This document shows positions 34,367-42,899 of a stretch of DNA of 64,000 nucleotides, one piece after another; position 1 is the first letter of the stretch; each line of letters begins with the position of its first letter. Origin of the DNA: Pseudomonadota bacterium (GTDB lineage: Bacteria > Desulfobacterota > Desulfobulbia > Desulfobulbales > Desulfocapsaceae); NCBI GenBank assembly GCA_023412495.1, contig JAEYNP010000080.1:62001-126000 (forward strand), in the 5' to 3' direction. The position numbers and the translations under genes were made by a program. Below the pieces are notes generated by a model that was given only the letters and a program-made list of their open reading frames with translations, did not search any database and was not told where the DNA came from.

Positions 34367-35451
34367 CAGGCCGGGTTCTTCGCCTCGAAGTCCTTCATGA
34401 ACCGGACGAGCTTGACAACGCCTTCCCTGGGGAAGGCGTTGTAGATGGAAGCGCGGCAGCCGCCCACCGAACGATGCCCCTTGAGCCCGTTGAGACCAAT
34501 AGCCGTTGCCTCGGCGACGAATTTTGCTTCGAGCTCCTTAGTGGGCAGGGTAAAGGTGATGTTCATCAACGACCGGGAATCCCGGTCGGCGTGCCCCCGG
34601 TAATAATCGCCGCTGTCCATGGCATCGTATACCATTTTTGCCTTCTCGATATTCATCTCCTGGATGACCTTCACGCCGCCCAGCTTCTTCAGCCATTTCA
34701 GGACTTCCCCGACCACGTAGAGGGCGAAGCAGGGTGGGGTGTTGAACATGGATCCCTTGTCCGCATGCGTTTTATACGAAAGCATGGTGGGGGTTTTGGG
34801 AGGTGTCCTGTCGAGCAGATCCTCGCGGATAATGACGATGGTCACCCCGGCCGGTCCAAGATTTTTCTGGGCGCCGGCGAAGATCAGCCCATGCTTGGCG
34901 ACGTCCACCGGCCGGGAGAGGATGTCGGAGCTCATATCGCTGATCAGCATTTTCTCGCTCACCGGGATCTGCGGAAATTGGGTGCCGTAAATGGTGTTGT
35001 TGGAGACATAATATAAGTATTCGGAGTCGGGGGAAACACTATATTCTCCCGGCCTCGGCACTCGTTTGAAACCGGTTTCCTCACTGGAGAAGGGCACCTC
35101 GACTTCGCCGAAGAGCTGCGCTTCCTTTATCGCTTTCTTGGACCACGTTCCGGTGTTGAGGTACGATCCTTTTTTCCCTGGTCCCAATAAATTCATGGGC
35201 ACCATGAAGAACTGCGAAGAGGCGCCACCCTGAAGGAACAACACCTTATAGTTGTCGGGAATCCCCATCAGCTCGCGAAGAGCTGCTTCAGTCGCATCGG
35301 TGATGGCAATGAATTCCTTGGAGCGATGGCTCATTTCGATGAGACCGATCCCAGTTTCATTATAATTGACGACATCCTTGCCTGCCTGCAGCAACACTTC
35401 GTAGGGAAGTGTTGCCGGCCCGGGACTGAAGTTGAATACGCGGTCAGCCAT
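34366..35451 (-). CDS. serC: Phosphoserine aminotransferase
   Basis: SerC is a PLP enzyme making 3-phosphoserine from 3-phosphohydroxypyruvate and glutamate. It also serves pyridoxal phosphate synthesis in some bacteria. The 361-residue protein starts FNFSPGPATLPYEVL and has EMSHRSKEF, FLQGGASSQFFMVPMNLL, the PLP lysine in FAGAQKNLGPAGV, and RSVGGCRASIYNAF near the end. ATG 35451 has an AGGAGA site upstream; the frame is open 45 bases further without support. It is the first gene of serC-radical SAM-rlmN. Confidence 0.95.
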   Translation of the reverse strand: MADRVFNFSPGPATLPYEVLLQAGKDVVNYNETGIGLIEMSHRSKEFIAITDATEAALRELMGIPDNYKVLFLQGGASSQFFMVPMNLLGPGKKGSYLNTGTWSKKAIKEAQLFGEVEVPFSSEETGFKRVPRPGEYSVSPDSEYLYYVSNNTIYGTQFPQIPVSEKMLISDMSSDILSRPVDVAKHGLIFAGAQKNLGPAGVTIVIIREDLLDRTPPKTPTMLSYKTHADKGSMFNTPPCFALYVVGEVLKWLKKLGGVKVIQEMNIEKAKMVYDAMDSGDYYRGHADRDSRSLMNITFTLPTKELEAKFVAEATAIGLNGLKGHRSVGGCRASIYNAFPREGVVKLVRFMKDFEAKNPA

Positions 35452-35536
35452 TGATTTCTTCTCCTGTGATGAATGTGGTGGGTGAAGGTTGTTCAAGTCG
35501 AAATATCAATTGCCTCAAATGTACTAATACAGGGCC

Positions 35537-36007
35537 CTAATCTGATGAACATTGCCGTAACGCCTCATATAAGACAATCCCAGCGGTCATGGCAAGATTC
35601 AAACTTCTGATATTTGGGTTTTGCATCGGAAGAGTATAGCACCTGTCATGATACAGACGCAGTATATCCTCCGGTAGGCCCTTGGTTTCCTTGCCGAAAA
35701 TGAGATAGCATCCGGGGCTGTACCGGGCCGAGGTATAAGATTTCTCAACCTTGGTGGTGAAAAAGAAGAGCCGCAACTCCTGCTGAGCCTGTAAAAACTC
35801 ATCTAAACTCGCCCAGTGTCGGATTTTGACAAACTGCCAGTAGTCCAATCCGGCACGAATGAGATGCTTGTCTTCGGTTGAGAACCCCAGGGGGTGAACG
35901 AGATGCAACATTGAATTTGTCGCACCACACAACCTGGCGATGGAACCGGTGTTGGGCGGGATTTCCGGTTCCACAAGCACGATATTGAAAAAATCCGTAT
36001 TATCCAT
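35537..36007 (-). CDS. trmL: tRNA (cytidine/uridine34-2'-O)-methyltransferase
   Basis: TrmL is a SPOUT-class enzyme methylating the 2'-OH of the wobble base in tRNA-Leu species. The 156 residues show VLVEPEIPPNTGSIARLC, YLIFGKETKGLPEDIL and the knot motif IRSLNLAMTAGIVLYEAL. The usual TrmL length is about 157. ATG 36007 gives this size; the open frame continues 90 bases upstream but is not family-like. It stands alone on the minus strand, 85 bp upstream of the serC start, and is divergent from the HhH-miaA-recJ operon. Confidence 0.92.
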   Translation of the reverse strand: MDNTDFFNIVLVEPEIPPNTGSIARLCGATNSMLHLVHPLGFSTEDKHLIRAGLDYWQFVKIRHWASLDEFLQAQQELRLFFFTTKVEKSYTSARYSPGCYLIFGKETKGLPEDILRLYHDRCYTLPMQNPNIRSLNLAMTAGIVLYEALRQCSSD

Positions 36008-36212
36008 GGGATGTTCTACTACAGGAGGAATGGATTCGAGAACAAGGTATATAACTCCAATCCTCAGGCAAGACAATGAAAATCGCCTGCAAGGCATGAG
36101 GTGGCCGAATGAAGTTGCATTTTTGCTATGAACGGATAGATTTCAGCGTCAACAGATCATAGCCCCTGACGGGGAAATCTTATGAGCCATTCAAACTCCA
36201 TTCCAGAAGTTT

Positions 36213-36635
36213 ATGGGTGACGGGCGGGTACTAGTTATTCTGGCAATAGCATTTTTGTATATAGGCCTTGGAATTTTCTGCGATTTTTCTTTTTCATCCT
36301 TTGGTTCACCTGCCAAAACAGCATACCTCCATTCCATGTCGCCCGAAGATCTTGTTGTTGACGCAAGCCCCGCCCATGATCATGAGCTTGCGGGACATGC
36401 TCTGCCGGCGGTCCATGCACCGTTTTTCTTTCAAGCTATCCCGATAAACAGCGCCGACAAAGAGATATTGATGACAGTTAAAGGTATTGGTCCCGCCCTG
36501 GCTGATTCCATTCTCGCCCACAGGCAGAATGTGGGCCCTTTGCTTAGCCTTGATGATTTAGCCAAAATTCCGGGTATGGGAAAGAAGCGGGCGGCGACCC
36601 TGGCCACTTTTCTGTTTTTTGACGAGGTCCCGTGA
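36213..36635 (+). CDS. ComEA-like helix-hairpin-helix protein
   Basis: A 140-residue protein with a hydrophobic N-terminal segment (residues 6-24, signal anchor), a variable His-rich stretch, and a C-terminal tandem HhH domain: PINSADKEILMTVKGIGPALADSILAHR and SLDDLAKIPGMGKKRAATL. These motifs bind the DNA backbone in ComEA, which pulls DNA across the envelope during uptake. A comM-like gene at 59.5 kb is also competence-associated, but no other uptake genes are visible. The stop overlaps the miaA GTG start (GTGA), indicating coupling. Confidence 0.8.
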   Translation: MGDGRVLVILAIAFLYIGLGIFCDFSFSSFGSPAKTAYLHSMSPEDLVVDASPAHDHELAGHALPAVHAPFFFQAIPINSADKEILMTVKGIGPALADSILAHRQNVGPLLSLDDLAKIPGMGKKRAATLATFLFFDEVP

Positions 36636-37585
36636 CGGCAGTCGACGTTTTCGAAAAACCGCTCCTGGTAATGGTCGGACCGACAGCTATCGGTAAGACG
36701 GCGTTGTCCCTGCGTATCGCCGGACAGTACGACTGCGAGATCGTCAGTGTCGATTCTATGCAGGTGTACCGCTATATGGATGTCGGAACCGCCAAGGCAT
36801 CGCTCCGGGAACGGCAACACATTCCTCACCATCTGATAGATATTGTCGATCCCGATGAGAATTACGATGCGGCCCGTTTCGCCGAAGACGCGCTTCATGC
36901 CATCAGAGATATACAGTCTCGAAGGAAATTGCCCCTTCTGACCGGCGGCACGGGACTCTACCTCAGATCACTTCTCGAAGGCATTTTTCCGGGCGCTCCA
37001 GGCGATGAGGAGCTAAGAACCATGTTGCGGTTGCGCCTGCAAACGGAAGGGCCATTGAAACTTCATGAAGAACTTGCTGCAGTTGACCGTATTTCCGCGG
37101 AAAGAATTCACATGAACGATTCCCAGCGACTGTTGCGGGCTCTGGAAATTTTCTGTTCTTCAGGCATCCCCTGGTCAAAACATCTCGAGAATCACGGGGC
37201 CATGCCGGTTCGCTTCACCAACACACTCCAAATCGGCCTGACCTGTGACCGGTCATTTCTCTATAAAAGAATAAATCGCAGATGCGAAAAGATGCTGGCC
37301 GAAGGTCTGGAGGATGAGGTGGAAAAACTGCTGGGAATGGGATACCACTGGAAATTGAAACCGATGAGGGCGATAGGCTATCGTCATATGATCGGTTACC
37401 TGCATCGTGAGTATTCCTGGCAGGAGATGGTCGACCTGCTGGCCCGGGATACCCGTCGATATGCCAAGAGGCAATATACGTGGTTCCGTCCGATGAGTGC
37501 TTTGCAATGGCATGAGGTGGAGGAGGAGGACGAGATAATGGCAGCAGTCGACAACTGGCTTGCACAACAAAACAGGGGAGAGTGA
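36632..37585 (+). CDS. miaA: tRNA dimethylallyltransferase
   Basis: MiaA attaches dimethylallyl from DMAPP to A37 of UNN-reading tRNAs. The 317 residues show the P-loop VGPTAIGKTAL, IVSVDSMQVYRYMDVGTAK, HHLIDIVDP, TGGTGLYLRSLLEG, and the C-terminal MRAIGYRHMIGYL and KRQYTWFRP. The GTG start overlaps the preceding stop by 4 bp, and recJ begins directly after the stop, so all three genes are one operon. The product is the substrate of MiaB, encoded at 41.2 kb. Complete and typical. Confidence 0.95.
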   Translation: MTAVDVFEKPLLVMVGPTAIGKTALSLRIAGQYDCEIVSVDSMQVYRYMDVGTAKASLRERQHIPHHLIDIVDPDENYDAARFAEDALHAIRDIQSRRKLPLLTGGTGLYLRSLLEGIFPGAPGDEELRTMLRLRLQTEGPLKLHEELAAVDRISAERIHMNDSQRLLRALEIFCSSGIPWSKHLENHGAMPVRFTNTLQIGLTCDRSFLYKRINRRCEKMLAEGLEDEVEKLLGMGYHWKLKPMRAIGYRHMIGYLHREYSWQEMVDLLARDTRRYAKRQYTWFRPMSALQWHEVEEEDEIMAAVDNWLAQQNRGE

Positions 37586-39298
37586 ATGGGACCTGCAAGG
37601 CTTGCAAACCAGGACGATGAGTCGGCAAAGATTCCACATATTTTTGAGGAGTTGCTGCGAAAACGCGGAGTAGTGGGTGAGGAAACGATCCGCCGGTTTC
37701 TTTACCCCCGTCTTTCCGATCTCAGGCAGCCTCAAGCGATGAAAAATCTCCCCGAGGCTGTCGGTCTGGTCATTCATTACCTGTCCTCCGGCAAACAGAT
37801 CGTAGTGTGGGGCGACTACGATGTCGACGGCACTACGGGCACGTCTCTTTTGGTGAACTTTTTCCGGGAACTGGGGGTGGAAGTATTGTGGCATATCCCC
37901 AACAGACTGACCGAAGGATACGGGCTGAATACCGATTGGTTCATTGCCCGGAAAAGAATCGACCTTTCCGATGATTTTCTTCTTATTACGGTTGACTGCG
38001 GCATATCCAATGCCCAGCAGATCGATTTCATCCAGAGGATTGGCGGAACAGTCCTAGTTACAGACCACCACAGCATCCCAAAGCATGGCCTACCGGCCTG
38101 CCTGATTCTCAATCCAGCGCAGCTTTCCTGCGGATTCCACAAAGAGCAATTGGCCGGCGTTGGGGTAGTTTTCTATCTGGTTTCCGGAATCAGGGCAGAA
38201 TATTTCGCACGTTTTTCTCCGGAAACATCGCCTCCCAAGGTAAATCTCAAAAAATATCTGGCTTTTGTGGCTCTAGGAACTATTGCCGACGTTGTTGATC
38301 TCACCCCAACGAACAGGATACTGGTGAGGGCAGGGCTCGAAGCCCTCGCCGAGCCGTCATTCCCTGGCCTCCAGGAACTGCTTTTGTCCTGCGATATCTG
38401 CACGGGAGACTTAACCTCCGAGGACATCGGATATCTCATCGGTCCCAAAATTAATGCGGCCGGCAGGCTAGGGGAGAGCGACCTGGTTGTAAGGCTTCTC
38501 ACCGCCAGAAATCGGAAAGAGGCTAAAGTTCTGATCCCAAAACTCACGCAGTTGAATGAACTCCGGCGAACAATAAGCGCAGACAATCTCGAAACAGCAT
38601 TAAGTTTAGTTGATAACTGGCTGATAAAAACCTATAAAAGTATCATAGTAAAAGGCGAATTACACCAGGGCGTAGCCGGCATTGTGGCTGCAAGACTTGT
38701 GGAATTATACGGTGTGCCTTCCATCGTTTTTGCCACGAAGATAATGTCCGATGGTTCGGCCAGCTTTGTTGGATCGGCCAGATCGATAGAAGGGATACAT
38801 ATCCTCGAGATGATAGACGCTTGTTCCACGTGGGTAGATCGGTACGGCGGACACGAGATGGCTGCGGGGCTCTCGGTAAGCCAGGAGAAGATGGCTGGTT
38901 TTGAGTCGGCCTTTGCGGAGGTCGCACAAAAATTCTGGGAAAAGAGATCACCTCCGGCAAAAAAGCGCTTCGATGTCGAGTGCTCGGTTGAGCAGTTGAT
39001 GACAGCGGATCACATCTCATTTTTTCAGCTGCTGGAACCTTTCGGGCCGGGCAATCTGCAGCCGATCTTTTGCGATAATGCAGTTCGAATAGTCGATTCG
39101 AGGACGGTCGGTAAAGACTCGGAGCATCTCCAACTGACCATTCGAGGGAAATATTCCAATTTGAAAGGAATTGGTTTCAGCTTGGGCGGGCGGATTGATG
39201 AAATTCAGAAGGTTCCGCACCGAAGCATGCTCTTTGTGCCTACCCTCAATCGCTTTCGCGGCAACGTAAGTTGGCAGGTGAGGGTGATTGATGTTTAG
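37586..39298 (+). CDS. recJ: Single-stranded-DNA-specific 5'-3' exonuclease RecJ
   Basis: RecJ degrades single-stranded DNA with 5' ends in recombination and repair. The 570-residue protein shows the DHH-family metal motifs WGDYDVDGTTGTSLL, ITVDCGISNAQQIDF, LVTDHHSIPKHGLP, and the later domain with FVGSARSIEGIHIL and RYGGHEMAAGLSV, then the OB-fold end (FFQLLEPFGPGNLQP). All motifs are present. ATG 37586 immediately follows the miaA stop with no gap. Confidence 0.95.
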   Translation: MGPARLANQDDESAKIPHIFEELLRKRGVVGEETIRRFLYPRLSDLRQPQAMKNLPEAVGLVIHYLSSGKQIVVWGDYDVDGTTGTSLLVNFFRELGVEVLWHIPNRLTEGYGLNTDWFIARKRIDLSDDFLLITVDCGISNAQQIDFIQRIGGTVLVTDHHSIPKHGLPACLILNPAQLSCGFHKEQLAGVGVVFYLVSGIRAEYFARFSPETSPPKVNLKKYLAFVALGTIADVVDLTPTNRILVRAGLEALAEPSFPGLQELLLSCDICTGDLTSEDIGYLIGPKINAAGRLGESDLVVRLLTARNRKEAKVLIPKLTQLNELRRTISADNLETALSLVDNWLIKTYKSIIVKGELHQGVAGIVAARLVELYGVPSIVFATKIMSDGSASFVGSARSIEGIHILEMIDACSTWVDRYGGHEMAAGLSVSQEKMAGFESAFAEVAQKFWEKRSPPAKKRFDVECSVEQLMTADHISFFQLLEPFGPGNLQPIFCDNAVRIVDSRTVGKDSEHLQLTIRGKYSNLKGIGFSLGGRIDEIQKVPHRSMLFVPTLNRFRGNVSWQVRVIDV

Positions 39299-39762
39299 GT
39301 GCCTGCCGCTATTGCCATTTCTCTCAACTCGCATTTTCGAATTAGTGAAAAAAATATAATTTTACGAACAAATATTTCGAAAACCTCCGTCATTTTCTTG
39401 CCCGTGTTTTTTGTAACAGGGGGAGGATGACTCGAAAAGGTCGCAGCGATCAAAGATGTCGCTGTAGATTCTCTGTCCATAAGCCATTAGTCATGCACAC
39501 TATATATTTGTTATTTACGAAAAATCATCTAACTATACATAATATACATTATGCGACATTGCTTCTTGGGGTCGCGCAAACGGTGAAGAAGTGTCTACCG
39601 CGACCGACTTGGGTTTCATTCTTCCGCTAAAGATGCTATAAATACGGTTTTTATCGCTCCAGGATCCTTTCTCGACCCCGCTCTCTGACCCAATCCTCAT
39701 CTCAAACAAGATCGAATTAACAGCCACATCATAAAAATATCTATAATTGAACGGAGCCATTT
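39299..39762. other. 464-bp AT-richer spacer between recJ and purB
   Basis: The stretch is visibly richer in A and T than its surroundings, with TATACATAATATACATTATG at 39533-39552. It likely holds the purB promoter. No RNA gene or clear hairpin is recognised. A 67-codon frame at 39427-39630 has an SD-like run directly touching its ATG and no family character, so I do not call it. Confidence 0.5.
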
Positions 39763-41208
39763 ATGTCTCGTGATATCTACCAGGAACCCCTCGTGAGCCG
39801 TTACACGAGCCGTGCCATGCAGCAACTTTTTTCTGAAAAAACCAAGTTCACCTTATGGCGAAAGTGCTGGCTCGCACTCGCGGAAGCGCAGCACGAACTG
39901 GGGTTGACGGATATCGTTACACAGGAAATGCTGGATGAAATGCGGGCCAACACAGAGAACATCGATTACGATGCGGCTGCCCAAAAAGAAAAAGAGATCA
40001 GGCATGACGTCATGGCGCATGTTTATGAATTCGGACTTAAATGCCCGAAAGCCGCGGGCATTATCCATCTCGGCGCCACCTCTCAGTTCGTCGTGTGCAA
40101 CAGCGATCTCATCATCCAAAAAAAGGCCATGCAGCTGGTGCGCGCTTCCCTGCTCCAGGTGGTCAAGAATCTCGCTGCCTTTTGCGAAACACACAAGTCC
40201 GTTGCAACTCTTGGTTTTACCCATTACCAGCCCGCCCAACCGACCACCGTTGGCAAACGAAATACCTTGTATATTCAAGATCTTGTGATGGATCTTGAGT
40301 ACATCGACAATTATCTGAAGCAGGTAAAGGCCAGAGGCGCCAAGGGCACTGTCGGAACCCAGGCGACCTTCATCGAACTCTTCAAGGGTGACCACGAAAA
40401 GGTTCGGAAACTGGATCAACTTGTAGCAGAAAAGCTTGGATTTGACGCTACATTTCACGTCACTGGTCAAACCTACACGCGCAAGCTTGATATGAAGTTG
40501 GCGGAAACGCTTGCCGGGATCGGCGCGACAGCTCATAAGTTTGCCGTCGATCTGCGTCTGCTCTCGAATCTCAAGGTGCAGGAAGAACCTTTCGAGAAGA
40601 ACCAGACGGGGTCTTCGGCCATGGCCTACAAGAGAAACCCAATGAGGTCTGAGCGACTGACGGGATTGGCGCGGAAACTTATGAATCTGCCGCAGAATTT
40701 TGCAGCCACCTACGCCAATCAGTGGTTTGAGAGGACTCTGGATGACTCGGCGATCAGGAGAATGGACATTCCCCAGGCCTTCCTGCTCACCGATGCCATC
40801 CTTAAATTATTTGTAAACATTACTTCTGATATGGTTGTATTTCCGGAGCAAATCAATAAATATTTGCAGGCGGAACTACCATTCATGGCCACCGAAAAAA
40901 TCCTGATGGATGCTGTCGGGAAAGGCAAAAGCCGTCAGGAGATGCATGAGGTTGTCAAGGAGCATTCCCTTGCCGCCGGTAGAAGGGTAAAAGAAGAGGG
41001 AAAAGAAAACGACCTGCTGGAGCGTCTTGCCGAAGACGACCGCATCCCCTTCTCGACTGCCGAACTCAAGGCGATGGTCTCCGACTACTCAAAGTTTACC
41101 GGCAGGGCTAAGGAACAGACGGAAGAGTTCCTGCGTGAAGTTGTCTCTCCCCTTCTTGCCGCAAATTCCCAAAACATGATGGAAGTCGATTCTACCCTTG
41201 CGGTATAA
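39763..41208 (+). CDS. purB: Adenylosuccinate lyase
   Basis: PurB cleaves SAICAR to AICAR and adenylosuccinate to AMP, releasing fumarate in both. The 481-residue protein shows the fumarase/aspartase superfamily signature GSSAMAYKRNPMRSERLTGL, the His motif of KEIRHDVMAHVYEFG, GATSQFVVCNSDLI, and THYQPAQPTTVGKR. It is the longer, eukaryote- and Gram-negative-type form, with a C-terminal cap. The DUF4911::miaB gene begins 5 bp after the stop, so the two are likely co-transcribed. Confidence 0.95.
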   Translation: MSRDIYQEPLVSRYTSRAMQQLFSEKTKFTLWRKCWLALAEAQHELGLTDIVTQEMLDEMRANTENIDYDAAAQKEKEIRHDVMAHVYEFGLKCPKAAGIIHLGATSQFVVCNSDLIIQKKAMQLVRASLLQVVKNLAAFCETHKSVATLGFTHYQPAQPTTVGKRNTLYIQDLVMDLEYIDNYLKQVKARGAKGTVGTQATFIELFKGDHEKVRKLDQLVAEKLGFDATFHVTGQTYTRKLDMKLAETLAGIGATAHKFAVDLRLLSNLKVQEEPFEKNQTGSSAMAYKRNPMRSERLTGLARKLMNLPQNFAATYANQWFERTLDDSAIRRMDIPQAFLLTDAILKLFVNITSDMVVFPEQINKYLQAELPFMATEKILMDAVGKGKSRQEMHEVVKEHSLAAGRRVKEEGKENDLLERLAEDDRIPFSTAELKAMVSDYSKFTGRAKEQTEEFLREVVSPLLAANSQNMMEVDSTLAV

Positions 41209-41213
41209 AGCCG

Positions 41214-42833
41214 ATGGTCGAAAAAAGGTTGAACGAGTTGTACTTGCGAATCTCCCCTGCCAGGTTTCACTTCCTGAAGTTCATACTGGAAGGTTATGAC
41301 AATCTCGCTATCCTTTCGAGTTATGACTGTTCCGCCGGTCTGGTAGTGATCAGGTATCCCGGCGCGATGGCCGGTGAGTTGTTTGATTTGTTAGGGGCGA
41401 TCGCCGGATCGCTGACTGGATCTTATCGCGCAAATGAAGTAACATACATGGAAAACAAGATATTTTACATAAAGACTTTCGGCTGCCAGATGAACGAGAG
41501 AGACTCCGAGATCATGGCGCAGTCTCTTTCTGGCTACGGATATATCGAAGGCATGAAGATGGACGAGGCGGATCTGGTTGTCCTCAACACATGTTCGATT
41601 CGCGCCAAAGCGGAACAGAAGGTGTTGAGTCTGCTGGGGCACCTTCGGAAAGCCAAGCTGAGGAAGCCGGCAATGAAAATTTGCGTTGCCGGTTGCGTCG
41701 CCCAACAGGAAGGCAGTCGCCTGCTCGAACGGATGCCCCATGTCGATCTGGTGGTAGGTACTCAGAATATCTATACTATCGGTGCGCTGCTGCAAGACGC
41801 TGAAAGGGATGGCAGCCGGGTTGTAACCGACCTGAGAGACGACTACGCTATTCCCAAATTCCTGCCTGACATTCCCTCGGTAGCGGCAGGAAACGCCCCT
41901 GGTGATTGCACCTCCTCCTCTTCCGTGCAGTTCAGCAAATTCGTCACCATCATGCAGGGGTGCAATAATTACTGCACCTACTGCGTCGTACCGTATACTC
42001 GCGGCAGAGAAATATCACGAAAAGTTGAAGATATAATCGAAGAAATTCAGGCACTGGTAAAGGCCGGTGCGAAGGAAATCACTCTCCTTGGCCAGAACGT
42101 CAACAGTTACGGGAAAGCCAACGCGGTAACCGCGAACGGAATGCCATACAGCTTTGCCGACCTCTTGAAAGAGGTTTCAACAATCACCGGCTTGGCCCGC
42201 CTGCGTTTCACCACGTCCAACCCCAAGGATCTCACCGATCCGCTGATGGCAAGCTTTCGCGACGTGAAAAACCTTTGTCCGCAATTTCACCTTCCTGTGC
42301 AATCTGGATCGAACCGGATTCTCAAGAGAATGAACCGCAAATACACGGTGGAGCAATACCTGGAGAAAGTTGAAAAACTTCGTGAATATTTGCCGGGAAT
42401 AGCGCTAACGACCGATATTATTATCGGATTTCCAGGAGAAAGCGATGAGGATTTCCAGGAAACCATGAATCTTCTCGAGAAAGTCCGTTTCCACGGCTCT
42501 TTCTCCTTCAAATATTCCGATCGGCCAGGCACGCAGGCCAGTCGACTCGCTGACAAGGTTGCCGAGGACGTCAAGTCAGAGCGGTTGATGATATTCCAAA
42601 AACGACAGGATGCAATAAGTCTCGAACGCAACAAGGAATTCGTTGGTTCGGTGCAATCGGTATTGCTTGAAGAGTGTGGCGAAAATGGAGGAAAAGGCCG
42701 CACCGGCACCAACCATATTGTCCATTTCCTGGAGTGTTGCGGATACGCGGCAGGGGATATCGTCGACATGAAAATCATCCATGCCGGACAGCACTCCCTG
42801 AGAGGAGAGCCCGAGAATACAGATGAGATTTAG
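41214..42833 (+). CDS. miaB: DUF4911 domain fused to tRNA-2-methylthio-N6-dimethylallyladenosine synthase (MiaB)
   Basis: MiaB adds the methylthio group to i6A37 of tRNA, using two iron-sulfur clusters. The last 461 residues are a complete MiaB. The UPF0004 domain has cysteines in KTFGCQMNERDSE, LNTCSIRAKAEQK and VAGCVAQQEGSRL. The radical SAM motif is MQGCNNYCTYCVVPYTRG, with LLGQNVNSYG and a TRAM domain at the end. About 75 residues precede it, in frame and without a stop: LYLRISPARFHFLKFILEGYDN...LVVIRYPG, a DUF4911 domain, usually a separate small protein. ATG 41448 would give MiaB alone, but no strong ribosome site is seen there. DUF4911 function is unknown. Confidence 0.9.
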   Translation: MVEKRLNELYLRISPARFHFLKFILEGYDNLAILSSYDCSAGLVVIRYPGAMAGELFDLLGAIAGSLTGSYRANEVTYMENKIFYIKTFGCQMNERDSEIMAQSLSGYGYIEGMKMDEADLVVLNTCSIRAKAEQKVLSLLGHLRKAKLRKPAMKICVAGCVAQQEGSRLLERMPHVDLVVGTQNIYTIGALLQDAERDGSRVVTDLRDDYAIPKFLPDIPSVAAGNAPGDCTSSSSVQFSKFVTIMQGCNNYCTYCVVPYTRGREISRKVEDIIEEIQALVKAGAKEITLLGQNVNSYGKANAVTANGMPYSFADLLKEVSTITGLARLRFTTSNPKDLTDPLMASFRDVKNLCPQFHLPVQSGSNRILKRMNRKYTVEQYLEKVEKLREYLPGIALTTDIIIGFPGESDEDFQETMNLLEKVRFHGSFSFKYSDRPGTQASRLADKVAEDVKSERLMIFQKRQDAISLERNKEFVGSVQSVLLEECGENGGKGRTGTNHIVHFLECCGYAAGDIVDMKIIHAGQHSLRGEPENTDEI

Positions 42834-42870
42834 CCTGCAACAGGCTGAATGCTAGTGCAAATTAGCATTT
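42832..42870. terminator. Tandem hairpins between convergent miaB and parC
   Basis: AGCCTG-CAA-CAGGCT (42832-42846) begins within the miaB stop codon. It is followed at once by AATGCTA (42848-42854) pairing with TAGCATT (42863-42869). Short T-runs. Placed to end both convergent transcripts. Confidence 0.5.
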
Positions 42871-42899
42871 CCTGTCGAGCTTGTGCCGACCAACTTTGT

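Noticed and set aside
36030..36131. 33-codon frame with AGGAGG just before its ATG, in the trmL-HhH gap
   Set aside because: The ribosome site is only one base from the ATG, too close to work, and the peptide has no special character.
39427..39630. 67-codon frame in the recJ-purB spacer
   Set aside because: The SD-like run touches the ATG with no spacing, and the composition looks non-coding.
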